Below, piece by piece: positions 43,566 through 53,250 of a stretch of DNA of 64,000 nucleotides. Positions within the stretch are counted from its first letter, which is position 1. Each line of letters opens with the position of its first letter. The translations under genes and the position numbers were made by a program. The DNA is taken from NCBI GenBank assembly GCA_020024455.1, contig JAHHTU010000002.1, positions 92,280 through 156,279 of the forward strand, in the 5' to 3' direction. The DNA comes from Anaerotignum sp. (GTDB taxonomy: Bacteria; Bacillota; Clostridia; Lachnospirales; Anaerotignaceae). Below the pieces are notes generated by a model that was not told the origin of the DNA, searched no databases, and saw only the letters and a program-made list of their open reading frames with translations.

Positions 43566-44915
43566 TTATTGTAATGTCTTTTCGATAAATTCTGCCAGTT
43601 CTTTTGCGGCTTTTTCCATACGCTCCATGTCTTTACCTTCAATCATCACACGCACCAAAGGCTCTGTACCAGATGTACGAATGAGTACACGTCCATCTGT
43701 GGAGAAGTCCTCTTCCAATTTTGCAATGGCATGACGGATTGCAGGTACTTCCATATAGCTGTTCTTTTTGGCATTGTTCACACGGGCATTGACCAACACT
43801 TGTGGCAAAACTTCCATTGCCTGTGCCAATTCAGATGCTTTTTTGCCTGTGCGTTTCATGACAGAAAGCAGTTGAATGGCTGTCAAAATGCCGTCACCGG
43901 TTGTGTTATGGTCTAAGAAGATGACGTGTCCAGATTGTTCACCGCCTAAGTTACGTCCGGCTTGCATCATACGCTCCAATACATAACGGTCACCGACATT
44001 TGCCTGTTCAATCTCAATCCCATATGCACGCCCCATCAATGTCAATCCCAAGTTCGACATCACCGTGCCGACAATGGTATCATTTTTTAATGTGCCTTTT
44101 TGTTTCATATCCAAACCGCAAATTGCCAATATTTTGTCACCATCAATCAATGTACCGTTTTCATCTACTGCAAGGCATCTGTCTGCATCACCGTCAAATG
44201 CAAATCCAATATCTGCTTTGTTTTCTTTGACAAATGCTTTCAAATCTTCCATATGGGTAGAACCACAACGCTCATTGATGTTTGTACCGTCCGGTTCGTT
44301 ATGTATGATACAAAGACTTGCCCCCAAATTCAACAGAGAAATGGGTGCAGCTTTATAAGAAGCACCATTTGCACAGTCCAATGCCACTTTTAAGCCCTGG
44401 AAGCGTTCTGTTGTTGTTTTTTCCAAAAATGCAATGTAGTCTTCCAATGCATCTTCCGCAATGGTATGTGTACCAATGCCTGCACCAGTTGGGCTTGGCA
44501 ATATTTCCGGGTGGCTGAGTATAATATTTTCAATTTCGTCCTCTAATTCATCGCTTAATTTATACCCGTCACGATTGAAAAACTTGATGCCGTTATATTC
44601 CACCGGATTATGAGAGGCAGAAATCACAACCCCTGCATCTAAACGATATTTTCTGACCAAATATGCCACCGCAGGTGTTGGCACAATGCCCGCAAGCACT
44701 GCGTGTGCCCCCACGGAACAAATCCCTGCCACCAAAGCAGACTCCAACATATCCCCGCTAATACGTGTATCCATACCTACCAAAATACGAGGGGCGTGTT
44801 TGGTTTCTTTTGTCAATACATAAGCACCTGCCCGTCCCAACTGAAATGCCATTTCTCCTGTCAATTCTGTATTAGCAACGCCACGCACGCCATCTGTACC
44901 AAATAATCTTCCCAT
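43566..44915 (-). CDS. glmM: Phosphoglucosamine mutase
   Basis: 449 residues. Converts glucosamine-6-P to glucosamine-1-P for UDP-GlcNAc. RLFGTDGVRGVAN at the start, the phosphoserine loop VVISASHNP (Ser101), metal loop FDGDADRCLAVDE, sugar loop GGEQSGHVIFLD and phosphate-binding RTSGTEPLVRVM. Third gene of cdaA-cdaR-glmM; GlmM often interacts with and inhibits CdaA. Confidence 0.97.
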   Translation of the reverse strand: MGRLFGTDGVRGVANTELTGEMAFQLGRAGAYVLTKETKHAPRILVGMDTRISGDMLESALVAGICSVGAHAVLAGIVPTPAVAYLVRKYRLDAGVVISASHNPVEYNGIKFFNRDGYKLSDELEDEIENIILSHPEILPSPTGAGIGTHTIAEDALEDYIAFLEKTTTERFQGLKVALDCANGASYKAAPISLLNLGASLCIIHNEPDGTNINERCGSTHMEDLKAFVKENKADIGFAFDGDADRCLAVDENGTLIDGDKILAICGLDMKQKGTLKNDTIVGTVMSNLGLTLMGRAYGIEIEQANVGDRYVLERMMQAGRNLGGEQSGHVIFLDHNTTGDGILTAIQLLSVMKRTGKKASELAQAMEVLPQVLVNARVNNAKKNSYMEVPAIRHAIAKLEEDFSTDGRVLIRTSGTEPLVRVMIEGKDMERMEKAAKELAEFIEKTLQ

Positions 44916-44941
44916 GTTTTTAAGCTCCTTTTATTTTCATT

Positions 44942-46231
44942 TTACTCTTCCGGTGTTGGTAATTCCGCTTCCGGTTCTTGCGGTATATGTTCTTCTATAT
45001 GCAACACCACCGTTGTCGGTTCTGCCGTCACACCATCTGGCAACTGCCAAACAACATGGACTGTATGCTCACCCATCTCTAAACCGGAAACATCTATCAT
45101 CGCCGTCAAACTTTCTGCCGAAACACTTTCCAATGCAGTGGTATCGCCCAACAATGTTACAGAAATTGTTTCCGGCATGGTGTATGCAAGTTGTGATTGT
45201 TGATTTTGCAATGCAATCTGTGTTGTGGGTATGGTGACGGTTTTATCTGCACTTTTGATGATATGTGCCATCACTTGCACCGTTTTCATGCCCTTGGGGA
45301 ATACCACACCTTTTGGCAAATAATTTTCCAATGGATATACTTTGCTTACAGATGCAGTTGCATTGGAAATGTCTAATGGTTCCAATACAATCTCTCCCAC
45401 AGACTGCAATGTTTCTGCAGTTCCCATAATGGTGACGGTTTGCGGATTACAGCTTACTTCCGTAACATGATATCCTGCCGCCACTTGCCCTGTGGTTTGT
45501 ACTTGTATTTGTATCTGTTTTTGTTCCTGCAAGCGATAAGAAACGGTAATGCTTTCTTCTGAGAATGTCACACCATTGACGGTGACGCCATCTCTGTCAT
45601 ACGCCACAGGCTTCACGGAAATTGCATCTTGTCCCACAGCCTGTGTCGCATCTACGGTCACACGCACCGCCATAATGCGGTCAATCACAGATTTCGGCCC
45701 TTTTGCCATCACTGTGGGTGTGCTAAACTGTGGTTCTGACAATGTTGCATTATGCGGTACTGCACCGTTTAATGTCACAGAAACCGGAAATTCTTTGCTT
45801 GCCAATGTTTCCACGTGTACTTCCACACTAACGGGGACTTTGCTTTCTATGGTATAGCCGGTTGTGCCGTTTGCCACCATCACATTGACCGGCAATGTGA
45901 TTTTATCGCCGCTTTGTGCATAGGTCAGACCGGATACATCCACATTGGCAGAAATCAATTCCGCCTGTCTTTGGCTGAGTCTGTCCAGTGCCGTTCTTTG
46001 TGCTTTCACTTTGATGCTGATTTTTGTATTTTCCAATTCTTGGGCATTGGCAACCGTCAATCCTCTGGCTGTCAATGTTTCTGTACCTGTCAATGTCAAC
46101 ATGGTGCTGTATGTTCTGGTATCTACGGGTTGGTTAATGCTAATGACCATAAACCACATGATGGTCGCTATGGCAACGGAAAGCAGTTTCCAACCAAAAT
46201 CTTTCATCAATATTTCTTGAAATCGTTTCAT
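44942..46231 (-). CDS. cdaR: CdaR / YbbR-domain regulator of diadenylate cyclase
   Basis: 429 residues. N-terminal membrane helix (LLSVAIATIMWFMVISI) then four YbbR-type beta repeats predicted outside the membrane (for example FPVSVTLNGAVPHNATLSEP and GYHVTEVSCNPQTVTIMG), each about 75-90 residues, and a short acidic tail. CdaR modulates the membrane diadenylate cyclase CdaA. Start at 46231 overlaps the cdaA stop (ATGA), indicating coupling. Confidence 0.93.
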   Translation of the reverse strand: MKRFQEILMKDFGWKLLSVAIATIMWFMVISINQPVDTRTYSTMLTLTGTETLTARGLTVANAQELENTKISIKVKAQRTALDRLSQRQAELISANVDVSGLTYAQSGDKITLPVNVMVANGTTGYTIESKVPVSVEVHVETLASKEFPVSVTLNGAVPHNATLSEPQFSTPTVMAKGPKSVIDRIMAVRVTVDATQAVGQDAISVKPVAYDRDGVTVNGVTFSEESITVSYRLQEQKQIQIQVQTTGQVAAGYHVTEVSCNPQTVTIMGTAETLQSVGEIVLEPLDISNATASVSKVYPLENYLPKGVVFPKGMKTVQVMAHIIKSADKTVTIPTTQIALQNQQSQLAYTMPETISVTLLGDTTALESVSAESLTAMIDVSGLEMGEHTVHVVWQLPDGVTAEPTTVVLHIEEHIPQEPEAELPTPEE

Positions 46232-47091
46232 TTTCCCTGCCTGCCTTTCCATATACTCAATTTCTTTTTGGCTGACTGGTCTTGTCGTGAAAGCATGGAT
46301 TTTAATTGGTCTGTGGTCAAGTCACGATATAACACGCCGCCTCTTGCAACAGAGATTTTGCCCGTTTCTTCCGAAACCACAATCACATACGCATCAGACA
46401 CCTCACTGGCACCGATTGCCGCCCTGTGGCGTGTACCCAATTCCATGCTCACTTCGTTGCTATCGGTCAAAGGCAGAAAACACGTTGCTGCCGCAACACG
46501 GTTATGCCGTATAATGACTGCACCATCATGCAGTGGTGTGTTATGCTCAAAAATATTGATGAGCAACTGACTGGAAACCACTGCATCAATGGGGATACCT
46601 GTTCGCTCCAAATCTCCTAACGGCACTTCCTGTTCAATTAAAATCAATGCACCTGTTTTGACTGCCCCCATTTTATCTGCGGCTTTGACAATTTGGTCAA
46701 CGGTTCTTGCCGCTGCCTTTTGGTCACCGCCTTCTTCACTTCTGGTAAAATAAGAAAATATTTTCCCTTTGCCTAATTGTTCCAAAGCTTTTCGCATTTC
46801 CGGCTGAAATACAATCAACAATGCAATAATCCCCATGTTGATGGTATTGGACAGCACAAAAATAATGGTATGCAGTTTCAAAAGTGCTGCCACCGCCGCA
46901 AAAATAAATATCACTAAAATACCTTTGAATAACACCCATGCACGGGTTTCTTTAATCCAAAAAATGACTTTATAAATAATATATGCCACAATGAGAATAT
47001 CCAAAATATCTGTCAAGCCGATAGATGGTTTCACAAACTCTGTAATTCCCAAGGCACTGTTTATGCTGTTTATGATATCCATAGCCAACAC
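46228..47091 (-). CDS. cdaA: Membrane diadenylate cyclase CdaA
   Basis: 287 residues. Three membrane helices in the first 100 residues (VAYIIYKVIFWIKETRAW, LFKGILVIFIFAAVAALLKL) and a DisA_N/DAC cyclase: NTPLHDGAVIIRHNRVAAA with the DGA motif and MELGTRHRAAIGASE with the RHR motif. Makes c-di-AMP for osmotic and cell wall homeostasis. The TTG start at 47091 has AGGAAG seven bases upstream; an ATG three codons later is the alternative. Head of the cdaA-cdaR-glmM operon. Confidence 0.96.
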   Translation of the reverse strand: MLAMDIINSINSALGITEFVKPSIGLTDILDILIVAYIIYKVIFWIKETRAWVLFKGILVIFIFAAVAALLKLHTIIFVLSNTINMGIIALLIVFQPEMRKALEQLGKGKIFSYFTRSEEGGDQKAAARTVDQIVKAADKMGAVKTGALILIEQEVPLGDLERTGIPIDAVVSSQLLINIFEHNTPLHDGAVIIRHNRVAAATCFLPLTDSNEVSMELGTRHRAAIGASEVSDAYVIVVSEETGKISVARGGVLYRDLTTDQLKSMLSRQDQSAKKKLSIWKGRQGK

Positions 47092-47224
47092 CCAACTTCC
47101 TTTTTTTCTGGTTTGGTATCTTCAAAAAATAATTACTTTCAGTATATCATAAAGTGGAAAAAAAGTATTGCATTTGTTTGAAAATTCACAAAAATTTTGT
47201 TTGGTTCGGTCGACAAAAACAGCC

Positions 47225-48127
47225 TCAATCATCTACAAAAATATCCAAGGCCTTTTCCAAACCATATACCCCTTTTGCAATACCGTCTTTTTGTTCTGAC
47301 AATGTTTGTGATATATTTGCATCAAACATACTGTTTCCTGTATGCAATGCAAGAAACATACGATTGTTTTCAAAAATAACAGCACATGGTGTTTGCACTG
47401 CATTGGCAAATGTTATCAACTGCTCTGTTCGTTTTGGTGTCAGCACAGACTGTGCATATTGTGCTTGTTCTGCATATACGTGAAAGATATTGTTCCATCG
47501 TTCCCCCTGTATCGGTATGGCATATCCTTTCTGTTTTTTATGCGGAAATTTTTTGTGAAACACTTGCACATTGGTTGCACTTCTTTTCTGAAACCCTTCC
47601 AGACAGATGACTTGCCCTTCAAACAATATCTGTATCCTGTTTTCATAAGCGGGCTTTTTTGTCACAACATCGCTGACAAAAAATTTGATATTGCGATAAC
47701 TGCCACTGAGCATATCTTCGCTTTTGAAATATCGTTGCACACCCATGGGAATGATACCCACACGTTGCAGTGTTTGATATGGCAATCCCGCTTTTGGGCT
47801 GTAATATATATTTTGGAATTTCGGATTTTGTTGCAATATTTCCAAAACATAACTTTCCTTATAGGTTGCATTGAATTGGCTGTATATTCCCTGTACCAGC
47901 AACCAGTATAAAAGCCCAAAACCTGCCACTGCACACACAATGCCAACCACAAACATAGTAACAATGTCATTGCCATATATCTGCCCATGTGCGATATATG
48001 CCAATCCCAAAACACCAACACATACCAGCAAAAATAAACCCAATGTCAACCATACGACCAAATGCAATCGTTTGTTGGCTTTTTTTCTCATCACATCGAC
48101 TTTGTCGTCTGTTTGCTTGTTTGGCAT
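47225..48127 (-). CDS. DUF3137-like membrane protein
   Basis: 300 residues. Two N-terminal membrane helices (LHLVVWLTLGLFLLVCVGVL and FVVGIVCAVAGFGLLYWLLV) and a soluble domain with FNATYKESYVLEILQQNPKF, the GVQRYFKSEDMLSGSY segment and VICLEGFQKRSATNVQVFHK. This is the layout of DUF3137 proteins (galanin-like/LemA-associated membrane proteins). Function unknown. I start at ATG 48127, seven bases after GGGAG, rather than 48133. Confidence 0.75.
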   Translation of the reverse strand: MPNKQTDDKVDVMRKKANKRLHLVVWLTLGLFLLVCVGVLGLAYIAHGQIYGNDIVTMFVVGIVCAVAGFGLLYWLLVQGIYSQFNATYKESYVLEILQQNPKFQNIYYSPKAGLPYQTLQRVGIIPMGVQRYFKSEDMLSGSYRNIKFFVSDVVTKKPAYENRIQILFEGQVICLEGFQKRSATNVQVFHKKFPHKKQKGYAIPIQGERWNNIFHVYAEQAQYAQSVLTPKRTEQLITFANAVQTPCAVIFENNRMFLALHTGNSMFDANISQTLSEQKDGIAKGVYGLEKALDIFVDD

Positions 48128-48182
48128 ATCCATTCTCCCTTATGAGAAATCAAATGAACCGTTATGGTTTCTTTGTTTTTAC

Positions 48183-48198
48183 TGTTTCATATGAAACA
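48183..48198. repeat. 16-base palindrome resembling a degenerate parS
   Basis: TGTTTCATATGAAACA is a perfect palindrome that differs from the parS consensus TGTTTCACGTGAAACA only at the two central bases. It lies in the 126-base gap upstream of the DUF3137 gene. TGTTTCAT occurs again nearby on the plus strand (48260). Confidence 0.35.
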
Positions 48199-48253
48199 AT
48201 ATCCATCATTTTGTTTCATTGTATGGTAACACACCTTTTTACTTTCGTCATTT

Positions 48254-48940
48254 TTACTGTTTCATGCTGTTATCACTTTGCATATGCCACTTTCCAAGAT
48301 ATGTACCGTCTGCTCTTTTCATTTCTATTTCTAGTATCAAAGCATCATCCTCGTATTCCTCTCTTGTTCCATCTTTTAAGTAGGTATCTTCTATCAAACC
48401 AAACTGACTTGCAAAAAAATCCTGCAAACTCTTTGCTTGAATACCACCGGCAGGTGCGTCCACACAATACCAATATACTGTCCCACTCTCACCCAGATAT
48501 AACTCGATGCGCCCATATCCTGCTGGACACTCATTCACATTCTCCCATGTGTCCGGCGATACCGAATCGGAATATAAGTCAAAGGTTTGCAGCTCACCTA
48601 TGGGAACACATACCTCGTTGTAATGAATGGAGAGTGCCTCGTCCGCTTCCACATAAGGGTCTATCACAAATATCAAATGTGCACCATATTTTGAATCAGA
48701 GCTTTTGCACGGAAAATACAGACGATAAAACTGTTCAATCAGAGCAACCGCAGATGGAAACAGTGTATATCCTTCTGCCCTCATTTGCGAAAGTATTTGC
48801 TCCGATTCTTTGCGTGGTTCTCCTGTCCAACCATAGTGTCTAAGCACCAATTCCACCTTTTCTGATAGTGGTATATTCTCACTTTTTAGCTTGGCAAATA
48901 ATGCTGATGCTTTCATATGTGGCTCTATTTTGATATGCAT
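48254..48940 (-). CDS. SUKH-3-like domain protein
   Basis: 228 residues. EKVELVLRHYGWTGEPRKES, MRAEGYTLFPSAVALIEQFY and the SKYGAHLIFVIDPYVEADEA segment follow the pattern of SUKH-3 immunity proteins (W...R..D...L, aromatic and acidic stretches). Soluble, no signal peptide, acidic. No toxin gene is adjacent. Start ATG 48940 after AAAGGAAT; a longer frame reaches 48967. Immunity function is an inference from the domain. Confidence 0.65.
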   Translation of the reverse strand: MHIKIEPHMKASALFAKLKSENIPLSEKVELVLRHYGWTGEPRKESEQILSQMRAEGYTLFPSAVALIEQFYRLYFPCKSSDSKYGAHLIFVIDPYVEADEALSIHYNEVCVPIGELQTFDLYSDSVSPDTWENVNECPAGYGRIELYLGESGTVYWYCVDAPAGGIQAKSLQDFFASQFGLIEDTYLKDGTREEYEDDALILEIEMKRADGTYLGKWHMQSDNSMKQ

Positions 48941-49018
48941 ACACAAATCATTCCTTTCTTTTTGCAAAAAGAATAACAGACAAATTACTCTTTTACAAGA
49001 CTTTTTCCATTTTTACAT

Positions 49019-49053
49019 ACAAAAACAGTGCAAAATCAAAAGATTTCGCACTG
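49019..49053 (-). terminator. Terminator of the LCM methyltransferase gene
   Basis: On the minus strand CAGTGCGAAATC / GATTTTGCACTG with a TTTT loop, then TTTTT, ten bases after the stop codon. Confidence 0.88.
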
Positions 49054-49062
49054 TTTACAACA

Positions 49063-49866
49063 TCATGTCCCAATTTGCTCAAAGCACGCCAAACGATTGT
49101 TTTTATTCCGCATCATAGGGGCAATGATTGCCATACGAATGGGTGCAATTTGTTTCATGCCGTCCGTAAAGTTATGGTCTGCTATGAGTCGGTATTGCGG
49201 GCATAGACGCACAAAATCCTGACTTTCTTTCACACCCCACACAAAAGAAACATCGACTTTTTTTGTGGTATCATGATACTGCTGATGTTCTACCATCCAT
49301 TGGCTCATCAACTCCAACAGCAACACCGCATGTGTGAAATGTTTTGCAATGGTATCAAACAGCTTTTTGACATCCTCTTGTGTCAGATACATCAGAAATC
49401 CCTCTGCGATAATGAGTGTATGTTCCTTATTTGCGACTTGTACAATCCAACTGTCGTCCAGTGCAGAGCAGGCAATATCCGTCACACGTTCATTTGGCTC
49501 TATCAGTTTTTTCCGTAACTCTATAACATCTGAAAAATCAATATTATACCAATGTATCCTGCCATTATCCACACGACGAAAACGGTCATCAAGACCACAG
49601 GCAATATTGACAACACAACAATCCGGATATGCTTTGATATGTGCCGCAGCTTGTTTGTCAAATAAAACCGTGCGTGCCGCACAGCCCCACATATTCATGT
49701 TGCTTTTGCCATGTTTCTCAAAATCATACTGCACAGCATCTATGATATGTAAAGCAGTTGCATCATAAAAAAGATGGTTTGGCTTTCGGCTTTCCAATGC
49801 TCTGGCATAGAGCGGTACAAGTAATGTTTCATTCACACCTGTTAGCGTAATTTTTTCTTTTTGCAT
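49063..49866 (-). CDS. LCM/TcmP-type class I SAM-dependent O-methyltransferase
   Basis: 267 residues. Start GVNETLLVPLYARALESRKP and YDATALHIIDAVQYDF are characteristic of the leucine carboxyl methyltransferase superfamily (PF04072-like; TcmP and related). The SAM site is CCVVNIACGLDDRFRRVD with IHWYNIDFSDVIELRKKL, and IIAEGFLMYLTQEDVKKL follows. Substrate unknown, often a small secondary-metabolite carboxylate or phenol. Start 49866 has GGAGGAGGGG. The upstream palindromic GTTAGCTATAACTAAC-like repeat near 49915-49935 could bind a regulator. Confidence 0.82.
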   Translation of the reverse strand: MQKEKITLTGVNETLLVPLYARALESRKPNHLFYDATALHIIDAVQYDFEKHGKSNMNMWGCAARTVLFDKQAAAHIKAYPDCCVVNIACGLDDRFRRVDNGRIHWYNIDFSDVIELRKKLIEPNERVTDIACSALDDSWIVQVANKEHTLIIAEGFLMYLTQEDVKKLFDTIAKHFTHAVLLLELMSQWMVEHQQYHDTTKKVDVSFVWGVKESQDFVRLCPQYRLIADHNFTDGMKQIAPIRMAIIAPMMRNKNNRLACFEQIGT

Positions 49867-49961
49867 AGAATACCCCTCCTCCTTATACAATATCATATCA
49901 AATAACATCTCAAAAGTTAGCTATAACTAACTATAGCATGATTTTTATGAGAATGCAATAA

Positions 49962-49996
49962 AAAAGCATTTCGATATATCTTATCGAAATGCTTTT
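49962..49996 (-). terminator. Terminator of greA-lysS
   Basis: AAAAGCATTTCGATA / TATCGAAATGCTTTT hairpin, nearly perfect, with A-run upstream (T-run on the minus strand). It lies about 90 bases after the lysS stop. Confidence 0.85.
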
Positions 49997-50087
49997 CAAA
50001 ATTTGATATCATATCGGTGTATGGGTACAAAATTTCTGCCACATCACACCCAAAACACTTGATTTATCAATCGTTTTTATATGCTGA

Positions 50088-51596
50088 TTAGTTGAGCGGT
50101 TTCATGGTTGGGAACAAAATGACGTCACGAATGGACACGGATTCTGTCAACAACATCACAAAACGGTCGATACCGATACCCAAACCACCGGTAGGAGGCA
50201 TACCATATTCCAAAGCAGTCAAGAAATCTTCATCAATCATGTTTGCTTCATCGTCGCCTGCCGCTCTCAAATATTCCTGATATTCAAAACGTTTTCTTTG
50301 GTCGATTGGGTCATTCAATTCGGAATATGCATTCCCATATTCTCTACCCACAATGAACAATTCAAAACGTTCTGTATATTCGGGTTTTTCGGGTTTTCTT
50401 TTTGACAAAGGAGAAATTTCCACAGGATAGTCAATGATAAATGTAGGCTGAATCAAATTCTTTTCTACATATTCTTCAAAGAACAAGCTCAAAATATCCC
50501 CTTTTGCGTGGCGTTCTTCAAATACAATATGATGTTCTTCTGCCAGTTTTTTTGCGGCTTCTGTATCAGGTACAGCATCAAAATCCACACCTGCATATTC
50601 TTTGACAGCTTCCACCATTGTTTTTCTTGCAAAAGGCTGCCCCAAATCCAATTCATGACCACCATACTGAATTTTTGTAGTACCCAATACATTCTGTGTC
50701 ACGGTACGGAACAATTCTTCTGTAATATCCATCATACCAAAGTAATCTGTATATGCTTGGTACAATTCCATCAATGTAAATTCTGGGTTATGACGTACAG
50801 AAACGCCTTCGTTTCTAAATACTCTACCAATTTCATACACACGTTCAAAACCGCCCACAATCAAACGTTTCAAAGGCAATTCCAGTGCAATACGGCAATA
50901 CATATCAATATCCAATGCATTATGGTGTGTGATAAAAGGTCTTGCAGATGCACCGCCGGCGATGGTCTGCAACACAGGTGTTTCCACTTCCAAGAAACCT
51001 TTACTATCCAAGAATTTTCTGATTTCTGTCACAATACGGGAACGTTTGATAAATGTGTCACGCACTTCCGGATTGACAATCAAATCCATATATCTTTGAC
51101 GATAACGCAATTCTTGGTCTTTCAAACCATGAAATTTTTCAGGTAATACCTGCAAACTTTTTGACAGCAATGTCACTTCTTTTGCGTGCACAGAAACTTC
51201 GCCTGTTTTGGTTTTGAACACAAAACCTTTGATGCTGATGATATCACCAATATCAAATTTTTTGAATGCCGCATATGCATCATCGCCAATGTCATTGCGG
51301 CTGACATAAGACTGCATATTGCCGTTTCTGTCTTGCACGTTACAGAAAGAAGCTTTGCCCATGATACGTTTGCTCATCAATCTGCCTGCAATGGCAACAT
51401 CTTTGCCTTCCAAAGCATCAAAATCGTTTCTGATTTCATCGCTATGGTGTGTAACTTCACATTTTGTGATGGCAAAAGGGTCGTTGCCTTCTGCCTGCAT
51501 TTGTGCCAATTTATCTCTTCTGATTTGTATTTGTTCGCTCAATTCCTGCTGTGTCAGTTCTTTTTCCTGTGCAGGTTGGTTGTTTTGTTCTGCCAC
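50088..51596 (-). CDS. lysS: Lysyl-tRNA synthetase, class II
   Basis: 502 residues. N-terminal OB anticodon domain (VAIAGRLMSKRIMGKASFCN), class II motifs GFLEVETPVLQTIAGGASAR, motif 2 FRNEGVSVRHNPEFTLMELY and motif 3 GLGIGIDRFVMLLTES. The GTG start at 51596 has ACGGAGG eight bases upstream; a longer frame to 51626 has none. Follows greA by 62 bases, the same order as in Clostridia. No T-box is seen. Confidence 0.95.
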   Translation of the reverse strand: MAEQNNQPAQEKELTQQELSEQIQIRRDKLAQMQAEGNDPFAITKCEVTHHSDEIRNDFDALEGKDVAIAGRLMSKRIMGKASFCNVQDRNGNMQSYVSRNDIGDDAYAAFKKFDIGDIISIKGFVFKTKTGEVSVHAKEVTLLSKSLQVLPEKFHGLKDQELRYRQRYMDLIVNPEVRDTFIKRSRIVTEIRKFLDSKGFLEVETPVLQTIAGGASARPFITHHNALDIDMYCRIALELPLKRLIVGGFERVYEIGRVFRNEGVSVRHNPEFTLMELYQAYTDYFGMMDITEELFRTVTQNVLGTTKIQYGGHELDLGQPFARKTMVEAVKEYAGVDFDAVPDTEAAKKLAEEHHIVFEERHAKGDILSLFFEEYVEKNLIQPTFIIDYPVEISPLSKRKPEKPEYTERFELFIVGREYGNAYSELNDPIDQRKRFEYQEYLRAAGDDEANMIDEDFLTALEYGMPPTGGLGIGIDRFVMLLTESVSIRDVILFPTMKPLN

Positions 51597-51658
51597 TGTT
51601 TTTTCCTCCGTTTCTTTGTGGAACACCTGTATGCCATTGATGTGATATAAACGATTGC

Positions 51659-52138
51659 TTATTTTTGAATATCCAAAATTTTGAATGCCACTTCACCGTC
51701 AGGAGTTTCCACCATGACCGTTTCTCCCTTTTTCTGTCCCAACAAAGCCACACCCAAAGGAGATTCGTTTGAAATTCTGCCATTCATGGGGTCTGCTTCT
51801 GTAGAACCAACGATGGTGTAATACATTTCTTCTTCAAACTCTACGTCCAATACAACAACTTTGGAACCCAAGTTGACAACGTCCATTTTCAATGTGTCTT
51901 CGTCAATCACTTCTGCATTACGCAACAAATTTTCCAGCTGCACAATACGGCTTTCGATTTCCCCCTGTTCTTCCTTTGCTGCATCATATTCCGCATTTTC
52001 GGACAAATCCCCCTGTCCTCTTGCTTCTTTGATTTTTTCTGCCACTTCTTTTCTTCTGACAGTTTTCAAATTTTCCAATTCTTGTTCCATTTTTTTCAGA
52101 CCTTCATAGGTCATTACAACTTTTTTCGCTTCTGCCAT
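51659..52138 (-). CDS. greA: Transcription elongation factor GreA
   Basis: 159 residues. N-terminal coiled coil (GLKKMEQELENLKTVRRKEV) with the acidic tip GDLSENAEYDAAKEEQ and the C-terminal FKBP-like domain (GSTEADPMNGRISNESPLG). Rescues backtracked RNA polymerase by transcript cleavage. AGGAGA lies ten bases upstream. Confidence 0.97.
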   Translation of the reverse strand: MAEAKKVVMTYEGLKKMEQELENLKTVRRKEVAEKIKEARGQGDLSENAEYDAAKEEQGEIESRIVQLENLLRNAEVIDEDTLKMDVVNLGSKVVVLDVEFEEEMYYTIVGSTEADPMNGRISNESPLGVALLGQKKGETVMVETPDGEVAFKILDIQK

Positions 52139-52266
52139 TGCTATTTCATCTCCTTAAACGAGTGTTTTTCATGATATTCCCGTTTCTATACCCTATTATA
52201 AAAATTATAAAAGAAACAAGTAAAAGGGAGATAGCCGATTTCGCACCTCCCAAAATTCATTACTGA

Positions 52267-52296
52267 ATTATATACTACCCATCACGCCATTGTCAA
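52267..52296 (-). promoter_or_regulatory. Promoter of greA-lysS
   Basis: Minus strand consensus TTGACA (52296-52291), 18 bases, TATAAT (52272-52267); leader of about 120 bases before greA, no known RNA element seen. Confidence 0.75.
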
Positions 52297-52320
52297 TGTT
52301 TTCCCTGTAAAAATCCGTTT

Positions 52321-53250
52321 TTATGCTTGATTTTTCAGAATTTTCCGTCGTTTTTCACCAATTTGAAAACCGGCAGGGAAAATTCCCATGCCAGCTACCC
52401 CTTCTTTTGCTTGCAATACTTGCCCATTGTCATGAAAAAATGTACGAAATGCCTTGTCTTTACAATATGCCCATGCCTCCGCCTCAGATGCCGCCTGCTG
52501 TACACGTTCTGCCAAAAAGAACAAATTATCACTCGTCATCACGTCCGGTCTACGCTGTGCCAATGTTTCCAACAAACGACGATTGCCAACCAAATCCAAA
52601 AAAAATGCTTTTTTTTGCAATGCATATACCATCGCAATGCCATCTTTGACACAGGATAACACCACATCTGCCTCTCGGAATGTCGGATTGCCATAAGAAG
52701 TAAATATTTCTGCCACAATTCCCCTTTCTGCCAGCATTTCCTCCTTCCATGCAGCAAATGCCTCCGGACGGTCTGTACAGATTGCCACATGGTTGATGGT
52801 TTCCGGCAACAATGCAAGCAGTTGCTCTGTTTTGGCTGTATTGCCGTCTGCAATCACCCATCGGCTTTCTGCCAATGTTTTCCTCATTCGTTCTAACGCA
52901 AGGATACCACCTTCCATCGCAAACAACGTTGTCAACTTTTTCCCTGTGGCAAAAGGCAATATGCCTTGCGGCAAGTCTGCTGCCATGGGTGCACATACGA
53001 CTTGTATGCCTGCCTTTTTTTGTTTTTCCAGATATGTTTTGACCACTTCCCGCCATGCTTTTTGAAAATACTGCTCTTTTGTCACTTGCAAGTGACAATA
53101 TAAAATCTCATCTTGCTCTTTTTCTATGTAGGGACAATATTTCAAAATATAGTTTTTTTTCCACTTTTGAGGCAAATGGATTGCCCACTTTGGTATTTGC
53201 GGCAATCCATTTTCTCGTAAAAAAGATAGATATAATCGCTCTGTCATCAT
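52321..53250 (-). CDS. Hypothetical soluble protein
   Basis: 309 residues, no export signal. Middle section (about 95-215) has alternating beta strands and helices with GILPFATGKKLTTLFAMEGG, ESRWVIADGNTAKTEQLLAL, HVAICTDRPEAFAAWKEEM and EADVVLSCVKDGIAM, suggesting a Rossmann-like or tandem alpha/beta fold, perhaps nucleotide- or small-molecule-binding. I do not recognise a family. Start at 53250, eight bases after GGAG; the GTG at 53259 is too close. Confidence 0.6.
   Translation of the reverse strand: MMTERLYLSFLRENGLPQIPKWAIHLPQKWKKNYILKYCPYIEKEQDEILYCHLQVTKEQYFQKAWREVVKTYLEKQKKAGIQVVCAPMAADLPQGILPFATGKKLTTLFAMEGGILALERMRKTLAESRWVIADGNTAKTEQLLALLPETINHVAICTDRPEAFAAWKEEMLAERGIVAEIFTSYGNPTFREADVVLSCVKDGIAMVYALQKKAFFLDLVGNRRLLETLAQRRPDVMTSDNLFFLAERVQQAASEAEAWAYCKDKAFRTFFHDNGQVLQAKEGVAGMGIFPAGFQIGEKRRKILKNQA

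Noticed and set aside
48134..48253. Treating the TGTTTCATATGAAACA palindrome as a true parS
   Set aside because: The two central bases, which are part of the conserved CACGTG core, differ; reported only as parS-like.
52139..52266. T-box or other leader RNA before greA-lysS
   Set aside because: No T-box sequence (UGGN.. core) or specifier stem is visible; lysS is second in the operon.
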